Shown: positions 15,693-24,528, numbered from the stretch's first letter. The stretch is 64,000 nt of DNA from Enterococcus dispar ATCC 51266 (GCF_000406945.1 NZ_KE136354.1:898101-962100); one strand, 5' to 3'. Notes: generated by a model not told the origin, from the sequence alone. A program made the numbers and translations.

Positions 15693-16658
15693 CTAATGTT
15701 TCAACAGCGGGTAACGTTTTGACGATGGTGTGATTTTTTTGGCCATATCACTTACTCCCATCGCTAAAACGACAGAAGTTGTCGCCGGTAACCCTTCTGG
15801 AATTGAACCGACAATCATCGTCACAACAGCTAAAGAAAGAACTGAAATTGCATAAGTTTCTAACAACAGACTAATAATGAACAAAAGAATGGAAGTACCA
15901 ATAATTATCCATGTAATTCCCTTACCTAAATTATCAATTTCCTTCATAAGGGGTGACTTTTGTCTTTTCGTCTGTGAGACTTCGGTTGAAATTTTACCAA
16001 TTTCACTTTTTGCCCCAGTCCCAATAACAATCCCAATCCCGCTGCCAGCTGTCACAGAAGTTGATGCAAAAGCCAAATTTTTTCTTTCTGCCAAAGGCGT
16101 ACCAGCATCGCAAATTTTTGCGGAAATTTTTTCCACTGAATCCGCTTCACCAGTTAATGACGATTCTTGAATGCGTAAATTATCCGTTTCCACCATACGC
16201 AAGTCAGCAGGAACGTTATCACCAGCTTCTAAAAAGACCACATCTCCTACTACTAATTTTTCTGCTGCGATATCTTGCCGGACACCATCGCGATAGACGG
16301 TAGCTTCTTGTGATAACAAATTTTTAATTTTTTCCAATGCATCCGCCGCACTTGCTTCTTGATAATAGCCAATCAAGACGTTGACAATGACTACAATCGC
16401 TATAATAATCGCGTCAGAAGTATGTCCCATTACCAAAGTCAACGCAGCAGCAAATAGCAAAATGTAAATAATCATATTATGAAACTGGCGCAATAATAAT
16501 TTCCACTTGGGCGTCTTTTGACTGCTTAATTGATTCAATCCCTCTTTTTCTAAACGACATTTTGCTTCTTGGCTATCAAGTCCTGTTTCTATATTTTTTA
16601 GACCGTATCTATTTAATACTTCTTGTTCTTCTAATTGAAAATCTTGATATTTTTCCAT
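15693..16658 (-). CDS. P2-type cation-transporting ATPase, 5' fragment
   Basis: This is the N-terminal 321 residues of the same ATPase: cation-ATPase N domain (about 1-60), transmembrane helices 1-2, the actuator domain with SSLTGEADSVEK, and helices 3-4 with the ion-site motif GSIPEGLPA. After VLAMGVSDMAKK the frame departs from the family and ends in about 13 foreign residues. An intact gene would read on into DKTGTLTK, giving a protein of about 900 residues. AAGGAG precedes the ATG by about 13 bases. A long leader precedes the gene. Confidence 0.85.
   Translation of the reverse strand: MEKYQDFQLEEQEVLNRYGLKNIETGLDSQEAKCRLEKEGLNQLSSQKTPKWKLLLRQFHNMIIYILLFAAALTLVMGHTSDAIIIAIVVIVNVLIGYYQEASAADALEKIKNLLSQEATVYRDGVRQDIAAEKLVVGDVVFLEAGDNVPADLRMVETDNLRIQESSLTGEADSVEKISAKICDAGTPLAERKNLAFASTSVTAGSGIGIVIGTGAKSEIGKISTEVSQTKRQKSPLMKEIDNLGKGITWIIIGTSILLFIISLLLETYAISVLSLAVVTMIVGSIPEGLPATTSVVLAMGVSDMAKKITPSSKRYPLLKH
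15734..15740 (-). other. A7 frameshift site in the ATPase gene
   Basis: The coding strand has seven A after GCC. Eight A would give GCC AAA AAA AAT CAC ACC ATC GTC, restoring the family sequence AKKN..IV.TLPAVETLG. One base is therefore missing. It may be a true inactivating deletion, a phase-variable tract, a slippage site or a base-calling error in a homopolymer. Confidence 0.85.
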
Positions 16659-16823
16659 TGTTGGTTAAGCTCCTTCAAATTTTAAATAAACGACAAATAA
16701 GCCCCTCATTGGTTAAATACAACCGCAGACGTGCTTTGTTTACTCAATTAAAAAGTAAGCCATACCAACTAAATATCTCTGCTCTCCTTCAGGCGAGTCT
16801 TCGTCCAAAAAAACCATCCCCTT
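16659..16823 (-). promoter_or_regulatory. Long structured 5' leader of the ATPase gene
   Basis: A weak promoter (TTTACT, 17 bases, TTATAG) would start transcription near 16823 and leave about 165 untranslated bases. The RNA begins AAAGGGGATGG and can pair GCAGA (about 16777) with TCTGC (about 16727) around an inner TTAC/GTAA hairpin; GGTT/AACC follows. Leaders of this length before cation pumps often hold metal-sensing riboswitches, but I could not match a known class. Confidence 0.4.
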
Positions 16824-16860
16824 TCCTATAAACTAAAGATAAATAATGAGTAAATTAAAA

Positions 16861-17085
16861 TTTATCCTTTCCATTCAAAATAGCACATGTTATCCCAAAA
16901 GGAAAAATTTCCCTGCAAAAATTGAGATTATCTCTTTAATTTTATATTTTTCTTAAATTTCCGTATAATTTTATTGGATCATGATAAAAACAAGCGAATT
17001 ATTCTCATTTAAGCCATCTTCAAATTATGGGTAGCAGATACAAAATATTGATTATACTGTTTCCCTTCAATTCTTCACACTAACA
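16861..17085. other. Intergenic stretch, no gene seen
   Basis: This is an AT-rich region between the ATPase leader and the yitT-type gene, with no open frame with a ribosome site and no convincing fold. Confidence 0.5.
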
Positions 17086-17116
17086 AAAAAACGAACTCTT
17101 CCAAAGATTAAGAAGT
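17086..17116 (-). terminator. Possible terminator of the yitT-type gene
   Basis: On the minus strand a short imperfect stem (ACT and CTT against AAG and AGT) ends in TTCG and seven T. It lies about 90 bases after the stop codon. It is weak. Confidence 0.4.
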
Positions 17117-17201
17117 GCTAGCAATAATAAAGCTAAAGAACTTTTTAATCATTCGAATAGTCCGTTTATCTGGGATCTTTATGTTTCGGAATTTTTATTA
17201 A

Positions 17202-18140
17202 TTATTTATGCGCCTTTTTCTTTGTCATTTTTATTTCAGGAAAAACTCCTGTTGCCTTAAAGGTACGTTGATCATCTTCGCTGGCAAAGCGGCCGATAAT
17301 TGATTGAGTAGGAACAAAATCAACAAACGCATTTTCGTCGACTTCTAAAATCGCTTGTTCCAAATCATATAATTCATATCGTGTAACGACCATCATAATC
17401 ATCTTACCTTCTACACCTGAATAGCCTCCCATAGAAGGCAGCAATGTCATTCCACGAAAAATATGCTCGGAAATATTTTGGCCAACTTTATCAGGCTTCG
17501 TTGTGATAATAAAGGCAGTGACTTTTTGATGACTCGTATGAATCGCATCTACAACATGACTCATTGCATAAATAGAAATGATGGTATATAAAGCACTTTC
17601 CCAATTAAAGATGAAGCCAGCGATTAAAACGATAATGCCATTTAACAATAACATAAAATTACCGACAGTTTTACCAGTGGTATTTGATAAAATCAAAGAA
17701 ACGATATCTAATCCACCTGTTGTAAATCCAAGCTTCAAAGACAAACCACCACCAACACCTAATAATACACCCCCAACAATGGCATTCATCAAAATGTTAT
17801 TTGTGACTTCTCCTTGCGGGATAATGATCGTAAATAATGAAACACTAATTACATTCATAAAACTCCAAAAAGTCGCAGCTTTTCCCAATTTTAAAAAGCC
17901 AACGATAAAAATTGGAACATTTAATAGAAAAATGAAAATACCAGTATCAAAAGTGATACCAAAGTATTGTCGACCTAAAGAAACAACAATTTGTGCCACA
18001 CCGTTCATTCCTGCGGCCAGTACTTGAGCGGGGATTAAAAAGAAGTTCAGTGCTACAGCAGCAATTACGCCCGAGAGCAAAACAACTCCAATTTTTTTCA
18101 TCATTTCCATTTGTAGATGCTGCTGCCAAACTTTTGTCAC
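17202..18140 (-). CDS. yitT: YitT-family membrane protein (DUF161/DUF2179)
   Basis: This is a 312-residue integral membrane protein with five to six helices (DUF161, about 15-215) and a soluble C-terminal DUF2179 domain (about 220-300, GMTLLPSMGGYSGVEGKMIMMVVTR region). The GGLSLKLGFTTGGLDIVSLIL stretch is typical of the family. Its function is not settled; such proteins are often multi-copy in Firmicutes. The start is uncertain: GTG at 18140 has GGGAG about ten bases upstream, while a TTG nine bases earlier lies almost on that site. Confidence 0.85.
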   Translation of the reverse strand: MTKVWQQHLQMEMMKKIGVVLLSGVIAAVALNFFLIPAQVLAAGMNGVAQIVVSLGRQYFGITFDTGIFIFLLNVPIFIVGFLKLGKAATFWSFMNVISVSLFTIIIPQGEVTNNILMNAIVGGVLLGVGGGLSLKLGFTTGGLDIVSLILSNTTGKTVGNFMLLLNGIIVLIAGFIFNWESALYTIISIYAMSHVVDAIHTSHQKVTAFIITTKPDKVGQNISEHIFRGMTLLPSMGGYSGVEGKMIMMVVTRYELYDLEQAILEVDENAFVDFVPTQSIIGRFASEDDQRTFKATGVFPEIKMTKKKAHK

Positions 18141-18249
18141 AACCTTCAATCTCCCTTTGCAATAAATTATTTTACTGTCGACAACGACAAAGTTATTCCA
18201 TTTCTAATATAGCAGTTGTCGCTTTTAATGCAATCATTTTACCCACTTT

Positions 18250-20586
18250 TTATTCCCAAAAAGACAATAAATTTTTCTTTAATTCCTGGCGATTGTGAAT
18301 TGGCAAAAAATGACGCCAATGAGCGGGGAAAAGCACCTGATAATCTGTCCTTTCAAACCGTTGATCAACTAACAAAACTACACCAAAATCATTTTGATCA
18401 CGGATCACCCGTCCAGCAGCTTGCAGCACTTTATTCATTCCAGGCAAACGATAAGCATAATCAAAACCTTTTTGTGCACCATAATATTCCTTAATCAGCT
18501 CTTGTTCATGATTAATCTGGGGCAAACCGACAGTGACTACCATACTACCAATTAAGCGGGTACCTTTTAAATCAATTCCTTCAGAAAAGACGCCCCCCAA
18601 TACACAAAAACCGACTAAAGATGTTGCGGGTTCGGCGACAAATTCTGCTAAAAAGTCCTCTCGCTGCGTTTCGGTTAATTCCGTATTTTGAATTATAGCC
18701 CGTATCTCAGGATAGGTTGTTTTAAAAGTTTCTGCCACTAAATCCAAATAGGCATAAGAGGGTAGAAAAACAAAATAATTACCATTTTTTGCTGTCACCA
18801 TTTCATAAATTGCCGCCACCAAATCTGACAAACTATTTTCTCGCTGCTTATAAGTTGTCGGAATATAGTCTAATAAGAGCAATGCTTGATGTTCTGGGGG
18901 AAATGGGCTGGGCAAACGATAACGCAAAGCATCTGCTCCTCCACCTAAAACATCTTGATAATAACCTAGCGGAGTAAAACTAGCGGAAAATAAGACCGCC
19001 CCTTTCCCTTTGGCTAACATTTGTTCCAAAAAAGGAGCAGGATCTAAACAAAACTGTTTAATAGTCACGTCTTGATATTGCCGCGTAACAGTAGTTATAT
19101 AATGATCATCATACAGTTCACTGATTTTAAGATAATTTAAAACAGTAAAATAATAATTGAGTGCTGTTTCCTGCGCCTTATTTTCCGGATTTTCCCCTAA
19201 CCATTCTTGAAGTTTTTCACTGACTTTATACAACTGTTTGTTCAAGCTATCTGCAGGCAAAGTTTGGGCAAAAAAATTATCCTTTTTTTCTGCTACAGCT
19301 GTTTCAATTAAGGTAAATTCATCATCTAATTTTGTGAGGCTACGACGTAATTTATGATCTTGTTTTGGCAACATATTCAACAAATGTTCGCCGCTTTGAC
19401 GATTAATCGCTGCTGAATACATTTCTTTTGAACGCGAAACAAGATTATGTGCTTCATCAATTAAAAAATAATAGTTCTCATTTTCCTCTTCAAAAAAACG
19501 CCGTAAGTATACAGTTGGATCAAAAAGATAATTGTAATCCCCTATAATGACATCACACCACAGGCTAACATCTAATGAAAGTTCAAACGGACAAAGGGTA
19601 TGCTTTTTTGCATATACTTCAATAACAGAACGGGTAATCTGATTTTCATGATGCAATAAATCCCATAAACCCTCATTAATACGGTCGTAGTATCCGTTGG
19701 CAAAAGGACAATGCTCTGGAGTACAGTTTCGTTCTGTTAAAAAACAAATTTTGTCTTTTGCCGTTAAAGTTACACTTTTTACTTCAGCACTACTTTGAGC
19801 GCTAAGCGCTTTTAGCGCATCCTCTGCTACTTGGCGTGTAATGGTTTTGGCCGTTAAATAAAAAATGCGGTCATTGTTTTCTTCCCCTAAGGCTTTTAGC
19901 GCAGGAAAAAGTGTTGAAATAGTCTTACCTGTCCCAGTTGGCGCTTCAACAAACAAGCGTTGTTGTGTTTTCAAGGTTTTGTATGCTGCAATAGCCAATT
20001 CCCTTTGTCCTGTACGAAATTCATCAAATGGAAATTGGAGCAACTGTAATGAAGTATTTCGGACTCTACGCCAATTATTTTGAAATTCCAGCCATTTTTG
20101 GTATTCATTAATTAAATCAGAAAAAAAATCTGCCAATTCCGAAAATTGGAATATTCGCACTTCTTTTGTGATTTTTTCTTCTATAGTTTGGAAATAGGTT
20201 AATTGAACACTTATTGTTGCCAATTCTTGTTGTAATGCGTAAATATAAGCATAGACCATCCCTTGATAGAAGAACAATTCTTTTTGCTCTGAAGCCAATT
20301 CTTCAAAAGGAGTCTCAGAGGTTTTAATCTCATCAATGACATAACCTGCCTCGTCTTGAAATATACCATCAGCGCGGCCCTCTACTGTTAATTCATCTTT
20401 TGCTACTTTTAGAGTATATTTCAAAAAGACTTCTTTTTGATAATCCTCCCCCGCAGCTTTTTGCAAACGGCGATGAATTTTGGCGCCTTCTTGTGCAGTA
20501 TGGCTACTAGTATGACGACTGTCGATACTGCCGCTGCGTAAAATAAACTCTACTAATTTTCGAACAGACACGCGAGCACTTTGCAA
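18250..20586 (-). CDS. Rad3/DinG-family DNA helicase with N-terminal PD-(D/E)XK nuclease-like domain
   Basis: This is a 778-residue superfamily 2 helicase of the XPD/DinG group. Residues about 10-110 form a RecB/Cas4-type nuclease-like domain (VEGRADGIF, then VIDEIKTSE, the D...ExK motif). The helicase part has Walker A APTGTGKT, DEAH as IDEAHNL, and four cysteines (CFL, NCT, HCP, LCP) placed between motifs Ia and II as in the iron-sulfur helicases. The C-terminal motif VI is GRVIRD. The start is the TTG at 20586, with GGAGG seven bases upstream; an in-frame GTG farther up precedes that site. It may act in DNA repair. Confidence 0.85.
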   Translation of the reverse strand: MQSARVSVRKLVEFILRSGSIDSRHTSSHTAQEGAKIHRRLQKAAGEDYQKEVFLKYTLKVAKDELTVEGRADGIFQDEAGYVIDEIKTSETPFEELASEQKELFFYQGMVYAYIYALQQELATISVQLTYFQTIEEKITKEVRIFQFSELADFFSDLINEYQKWLEFQNNWRRVRNTSLQLLQFPFDEFRTGQRELAIAAYKTLKTQQRLFVEAPTGTGKTISTLFPALKALGEENNDRIFYLTAKTITRQVAEDALKALSAQSSAEVKSVTLTAKDKICFLTERNCTPEHCPFANGYYDRINEGLWDLLHHENQITRSVIEVYAKKHTLCPFELSLDVSLWCDVIIGDYNYLFDPTVYLRRFFEEENENYYFLIDEAHNLVSRSKEMYSAAINRQSGEHLLNMLPKQDHKLRRSLTKLDDEFTLIETAVAEKKDNFFAQTLPADSLNKQLYKVSEKLQEWLGENPENKAQETALNYYFTVLNYLKISELYDDHYITTVTRQYQDVTIKQFCLDPAPFLEQMLAKGKGAVLFSASFTPLGYYQDVLGGGADALRYRLPSPFPPEHQALLLLDYIPTTYKQRENSLSDLVAAIYEMVTAKNGNYFVFLPSYAYLDLVAETFKTTYPEIRAIIQNTELTETQREDFLAEFVAEPATSLVGFCVLGGVFSEGIDLKGTRLIGSMVVTVGLPQINHEQELIKEYYGAQKGFDYAYRLPGMNKVLQAAGRVIRDQNDFGVVLLVDQRFERTDYQVLFPAHWRHFLPIHNRQELKKNLLSFWE

Positions 20587-20727
20587 AAGACCACCTCCTA
20601 TCACTGAACTTGAAAGAAAAATTTATCACACCGCGTTTAAAAGCGCAAAAATCAGTGTGCAATTTTTTGAAATACAACTCAATTTAACAGAAATTATATG
20701 GAGAAACAACTGTTGAATTGAAACGAC

Positions 20728-20755
20728 TAAAAAGCTGCAGCATCACTGCTACAGC
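20728..20755 (-). terminator. Terminator of the holin gene
   Basis: Minus strand GCTGTAGCA / TGCTGCAGC (one G-U) with a GTGA loop, followed by five T. Confidence 0.75.
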
Positions 20756-20798
20756 CTTTACACAAGGTGGCCTCAACTTAAGAAACAGAATCTAGCTT

Positions 20799-21170
20799 TT
20801 ATTTCCGTTTTCTGATTTCTGCTAAAAACTTTTTAATGATTGAAGTATCTATTCCAAGTTTACGATAATTTTCCAAAATGGATTCTACTTCTAACCACAA
20901 ATAACCTAAATAAAATACCCATAACATTGCAACGCCGGTACTTGCTGGTAAAATAAAGGCTACTGGTACAAAAAAAAGCAATAAAAACATACTTGCGAGC
21001 TTACGGATAATCCCATTAATGCCAATCCGAGAAGATACCGTCTTGGTTAGCGTTGCTGCGACCATCCCACTAAAAAAATCGAAAATCATAGCAATAGCCA
21101 AAACTGCAACAACGTTAAAAATACCCGTCTGCTCCAAAAACAATAGAAATTGCCAAAATTGATGATACAT
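20799..21170 (-). CDS. Phage-type holin (Cph1 / holin_4_1 family)
   Basis: This small membrane protein of 123 residues has three to four hydrophobic helices (about 13-35, 57-78 and 80-100) and a basic C-terminus (EIRKRK). The ISSRIG-like SSRIGINGIIRKL segment between helices is typical of toxin-secretion/phage-lysis holins of this family. It follows the B3/4 gene by about 50 bases and has no phage genes near it, so a role in lysis or protein release is uncertain. ATG at 21170 is preferred; the ATG six bases earlier is too near the GGAGGAG site. Confidence 0.8.
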   Translation of the reverse strand: MYHQFWQFLLFLEQTGIFNVVAVLAIAMIFDFFSGMVAATLTKTVSSRIGINGIIRKLASMFLLLFFVPVAFILPASTGVAMLWVFYLGYLWLEVESILENYRKLGIDTSIIKKFLAEIRKRK

Positions 21171-21223
21171 TTTCATCTCCTCCTTCCTAGTAACAACGAA
21201 GAAGAGGAAAGAAATGTCAAATA

Positions 21224-21925
21224 CTATTCAAAAAAAGTATCTGTTTCTGGGGTCACAATTGCGATTTCATAATTTGCTTGCGGACAAACCTTTTGGATAT
21301 TCTCACAAATACGAGTCAAAGCAGCCACACGAGATGCCACATCGGTATTGGCATTTCCTTGCATGATTAATAAAAGATTTTTAGTTGTTGCCGTGATTTT
21401 ATAAGCTTCGCCATCTCTGGCATCAAGATAAGCCATCACACCGTTTAAATCGCGATAAAGAATATCTCCAATCGCTACTTGTTTTTCACTTGAACCAATG
21501 GGAAAAAAGACAGCTGGTTCTTCTGCTCTGGTAAATTCGACAAATTCTGTAATCGTATCATAATCATGAGCCCCAATTGCCAAAAATGAATGAAGTGCTT
21601 CAGCGTTATACAAATCTACAATACTATTTACTCGCGGCATCCTGCCACGACGCTGAATATTTTTGATGAGAGCCTCAGCTGTTGGCGGATTTTTTTTCAC
21701 ACTTTGCCCAATTTTTTGCATTTTTTCCCGATAACCAGCAATAACAGAATGAAGACGGATGGCTTCACGATCATAACTTGCCGCTAATTCTTCGCTGTCC
21801 GCAATATATTTTTCTAATTCGCCAGTTAACGTAGCATCGGGATTCACATTACTTACTTTCGCCACTACAATTGCTTCCATCCCTAATTGGACTATGCTAT
21901 CGCGTAAATAAAATTTCACATTCAC
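21224..21925 (-). CDS. B3/B4 tRNA-editing-domain protein
   Basis: This 233-residue cytosolic protein matches the free-standing B3/B4 domain, which in the phenylalanyl-tRNA synthetase beta subunit hydrolyses Tyr-tRNA(Phe). The recognisable core is NSIVDLYNAEALHSFLAIGAHD (first part about 100-120), GDILYRDLNG and LLIMQGNA. No aminoacylation domain is present, so it would act in trans on mischarged tRNA or on an unknown substrate. GGAGG precedes the ATG by seven bases. The unrelated holin gene follows. Confidence 0.8.
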   Translation of the reverse strand: MNVKFYLRDSIVQLGMEAIVVAKVSNVNPDATLTGELEKYIADSEELAASYDREAIRLHSVIAGYREKMQKIGQSVKKNPPTAEALIKNIQRRGRMPRVNSIVDLYNAEALHSFLAIGAHDYDTITEFVEFTRAEEPAVFFPIGSSEKQVAIGDILYRDLNGVMAYLDARDGEAYKITATTKNLLLIMQGNANTDVASRVAALTRICENIQKVCPQANYEIAIVTPETDTFFE

Positions 21926-21994
21926 AAACCTCCATTACGACTTTTTCCTTTATCATAGCATATCTATCTGCAGTATTTCTTCAGACGTCTCTCT

Positions 21995-22023
21995 TTGTTT
22001 GTTTTAGTTCTTTAAGCTATACT
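21995..22023 (+). promoter_or_regulatory. Sigma-A promoter of the MBL hydrolase gene
   Basis: TTGTTT (21995-22000), 17-base spacer, TATACT (22018-22023), about 30 bases before the ATG at 22055. Confidence 0.65.
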
Positions 22024-22054
22024 GAAAGGGACAAACGTTGTTGGAGGCGAAAAA

Positions 22055-22687
22055 ATGGAAATTATCAAAATTCCCACTGGTGCAATCCAAGAGAATTGCT
22101 ATCTAGTAGTAAAAAAAGAAAATCTATTAATCATTGATCTTGGTGCTGACGGCCCTTTGATTGTGCAAGAAATTGATAAATTAAAGGCAAATCCAGTCGC
22201 GATTTTATTAACCCATACTCACTATGACCATATCGGTGCTGTGGATGAATTGCGTGAATATTATAATATTCCAGTTTACGTCAGCCCTTTAGAAGCAGAT
22301 TGGTTACAAGATCCGCTTATGAATCTTTCTGGTTTAGGTCGCCATGATGATTTGGAAAATATTATCGTGGCACCAGCGGATTTCTTATTTGAATTGAAGG
22401 AATACACTTTAGGTGAAATGACATTTACCGTTGTGGCAACGCCAGGTCACTCCATTGGCAGTGTTAGTTTTGTCTTTGATGATTTCGTAATCAGCGGGGA
22501 TGCACTATTCCGTGGGAGCATTGGGCGCACCGATTTACCTACTGGCAATTTGGAACAATTATTAAACAGCATCAAAACTGAACTTTTTACTTTACCAGAT
22601 GAATTTCCCGTCTATCCAGGCCATGGTGAAGCTACTACGATAGAACGAGAAAAACAATCCAACCCTTTTTTTAAAGGCAAACTTTAA
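22055..22687 (+). CDS. Metallo-beta-lactamase-fold hydrolase (glyoxalase II-like)
   Basis: This is a 210-residue cytosolic hydrolase with the dinuclear metal motif THTHYDHIG (about 53-61). A further metal histidine lies in ATPGHSIGS (about 131-139), then an aspartate in ISGDALFRGSIGR and the last histidine in YPGHGEATTIE. The pattern is that of the YcbL/GloB-like group, whose members split S-lactoylglutathione or similar thioesters; the native substrate is not known. GGAGG lies before the ATG. A histidine phosphatase gene follows 50 bases downstream and may share the transcript. Confidence 0.9.
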   Translation: MEIIKIPTGAIQENCYLVVKKENLLIIDLGADGPLIVQEIDKLKANPVAILLTHTHYDHIGAVDELREYYNIPVYVSPLEADWLQDPLMNLSGLGRHDDLENIIVAPADFLFELKEYTLGEMTFTVVATPGHSIGSVSFVFDDFVISGDALFRGSIGRTDLPTGNLEQLLNSIKTELFTLPDEFPVYPGHGEATTIEREKQSNPFFKGKL

Positions 22688-22737
22688 AAGATTGACTGGT
22701 CATGAAACTAAATTATTTTATAAAAGGAGATTTTTAG

Positions 22738-23445
22738 ATGGAAAAAGTTGAACTTTACGTTATTCGTCATGGCAAGACCATGTTTAATGCGTTACAACGT
22801 GCTCAAGGTTGGTGCGACACCCCTTTAACTGAAAAAGGAGCGGAAATGATTCATTATTTAGGATTAGGTCTGAAAGAAACAGATTTCGTCGAAGCTGTTT
22901 CCAGTGATTCCGGGCGTGCCATTGAAACCATGCGGATCATTTTGGGAGAACATCCTAAGGGCAGTAAAATTTCTTATTCTCTTGATAATCGGATTCGCGA
23001 ATGGTGTTGGGGCTCTTTGGAAGGCGGTTATGATTCGGAAATGTGGGGTGTTTTACCACGCGTTTTAAATTTTAAAGACAGTGAGGAAATGTGGGAAACA
23101 AATATTTCTTTTGGAAAAATTGCTGAGGCCGTTAAAGATGCCGATACTGCAAACTGGGCAGAAGATTTTGAGACAATTAAAAATCGCGTTCTTTCCGGCT
23201 TTGAAGATATCGCCCATCGGGTTCAAAAAAACGGTGGCGGTAAAGCAGTGATTGTATCCCATGGTTTTACTATCGCTTTTTTACTTAATTTAATTGATGC
23301 CAACCAACCCGTACGCGTTGATTTACAAAATGGTAGTGTTACGCGCTTAACTTATGACGAAAATGGAAATTTTGCTATCGAAGAAGTTGGCTCTACCACA
23401 TTTATTAAAGAAGGCCAAAAGATTTCAAAAAATCTTTTAGCATAA
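22738..23445 (+). CDS. Histidine phosphatase family protein
   Basis: This 235-residue protein of the phosphoglycerate mutase-like superfamily has the catalytic histidine in VIRHGKTMFN (about 7-16), the partner acid in REWCWGSLEG and the second histidine in VIVSHGFT (about 172-179). The sequence after the RHG motif (RAQGWCDTPLT) is that of broad phosphatases rather than of glycolytic mutase; a separate mutase gene lies at 33796. AAAGGAG precedes the ATG. Confidence 0.88.
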   Translation: MEKVELYVIRHGKTMFNALQRAQGWCDTPLTEKGAEMIHYLGLGLKETDFVEAVSSDSGRAIETMRIILGEHPKGSKISYSLDNRIREWCWGSLEGGYDSEMWGVLPRVLNFKDSEEMWETNISFGKIAEAVKDADTANWAEDFETIKNRVLSGFEDIAHRVQKNGGGKAVIVSHGFTIAFLLNLIDANQPVRVDLQNGSVTRLTYDENGNFAIEEVGSTTFIKEGQKISKNLLA

Positions 23446-23487
23446 CTCCCATATTTAAAGAGATTATAAAAAAACATTTCCATTACA

Positions 23488-23527
23488 GGCAGTCCGCCAA
23501 AAGATTTTGCGGATTGTCTTTTTTTTG
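23488..23527 (+). terminator. Terminator after the histidine phosphatase gene
   Basis: GGCAGTCCGC (23488-23497) / GCGGATTGTC (23509-23518), two G-U pairs, followed by nine T. Confidence 0.85.
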
Positions 23528-23547
23528 TAAAAGACTCAATAAAGCAA

Positions 23548-23576
23548 TTGGTTTTCCAAAAATTTCAAGGTATACT
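23548..23576 (+). promoter_or_regulatory. Sigma-A promoter of uppP
   Basis: TTGGTT (23548-23553), 17-base spacer, TATACT (23571-23576). The short leader holds an ATCGGC / GCCGAT hairpin (23595-23612) just ahead of the AAAGGA ribosome site. Confidence 0.7.
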
Positions 23577-23641
23577 ATAGCCTGTAATCTTTTTATCGGC
23601 CGAAATGCCGATTACTTATAACTTAAGAAAGGAATGAAAGC

Positions 23642-24475
23642 ATGTTTTTGCTTAACATTTTAAAAGCAATTATTTTGGGGATTATCGAAGGAATCACCGA
23701 GTGGTTGCCAATTAGTAGTACCGGGCATTTAATATTGGCTAATGAGTTTATCAAGTTACAAGAATCAGAAGCCTTTATGACTATGTTTAACGTTGTCATC
23801 CAACTCGGTGCTATCTTAGCTGTGATTTATCTTTACTTTAATAAATTGAACCCTTTTTCACCAAGTAAAAGTGACATTGAGAAAAAAGATACTTGGAATC
23901 TTTGGTTCAAAGTTGTTGTAGCCGTTATTCCTTCTGTCATTATCGGATTGCCATTGGATGATTGGTTAGACGCCCATTTCCACAACTTCTTTTCAGTTGC
24001 GTTAATGCTGATTATTTATGGGATTGCTTTTATCATTGTCGAAAAACGTAATAAAAACGTTACACCAAAATGCACCGATTTAAATAAATTCACTTACAAA
24101 GCAGCGCTAATCGTGGGTATGTTTCAAGTGTTGTCTTTAGTTCCTGGAACTTCTCGTTCTGGCGCGACTATTTTAGGCGGTATTTTAATTGGCGCTTCTC
24201 GATTTGTCGCTACTGAATTTTCATTCTTCATGGGAATCCCCACAATGATTGGTGCCAGCGGCTTGAAAATTGTCAAATTCATCATGCATGGTAATAGCTT
24301 TAGTTTTCAAAGTACAATTGTATTGTTAGTCGGAACTGTTGTATCGTTTATTGTCTCTGTCTTAGCAATTAAATTCTTAATGAATTACCTTAAGAAAAAT
24401 GATTTTACCGTCTTCGGTTGGTACCGTATTATCTTAGGTGCTATTTTAATCGGTTATTGGTTAATCGCAATGTAA
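23642..24475 (+). CDS. uppP: Undecaprenyl-diphosphatase
   Basis: This 277-residue membrane enzyme (BacA family) dephosphorylates undecaprenyl diphosphate to recycle the wall lipid carrier; it is known for its link to bacitracin tolerance. Signature 1, [14 protein letters not shown], lies at 16-29 (catalytic glutamates) and signature 2, PGTSRSGAT, near 168-176. Eight hydrophobic helices are seen. AAAGGA precedes the ATG by eight bases. It is a single gene with its own promoter and terminator. Confidence 0.96.
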   Translation: MFLLNILKAIILGIIEGITEWLPISSTGHLILANEFIKLQESEAFMTMFNVVIQLGAILAVIYLYFNKLNPFSPSKSDIEKKDTWNLWFKVVVAVIPSVIIGLPLDDWLDAHFHNFFSVALMLIIYGIAFIIVEKRNKNVTPKCTDLNKFTYKAALIVGMFQVLSLVPGTSRSGATILGGILIGASRFVATEFSFFMGIPTMIGASGLKIVKFIMHGNSFSFQSTIVLLVGTVVSFIVSVLAIKFLMNYLKKNDFTVFGWYRIILGAILIGYWLIAM

Positions 24476-24481
24476 CATAAA

Positions 24482-24527
24482 TAAAAACGCAAACTATTTC
24501 TTAAATGAGAAAAGGTTTGCGTTTTTA
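24482..24527. terminator. Bidirectional terminator between uppP and the DUF47 gene
   Basis: AAAACGCAAAC (24484-24494) / GTTTGCGTTTT (24515-24525) with A and T runs on the two sides. Confidence 0.93.
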
Positions 24528-24528
24528 T

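Noticed and set aside
15734-15740. Programmed -1 ribosomal frameshift at the A7 tract
   Set aside because: The in-frame heptamer would be C_AAA_AAA, a poor slippery site, and no stimulating stem-loop or upstream Shine-Dalgarno is evident; a simple indel is more likely.
16659-16823. yybP-ykoY manganese riboswitch in the ATPase leader
   Set aside because: The 5' AAAGGGG fits, but the matching 3' GACCUUU strand and the second conserved loop are missing.
20799-21170. Prophage or phage remnant
   Set aside because: Only a holin is present; no structural, integrase or lysin genes are adjacent.
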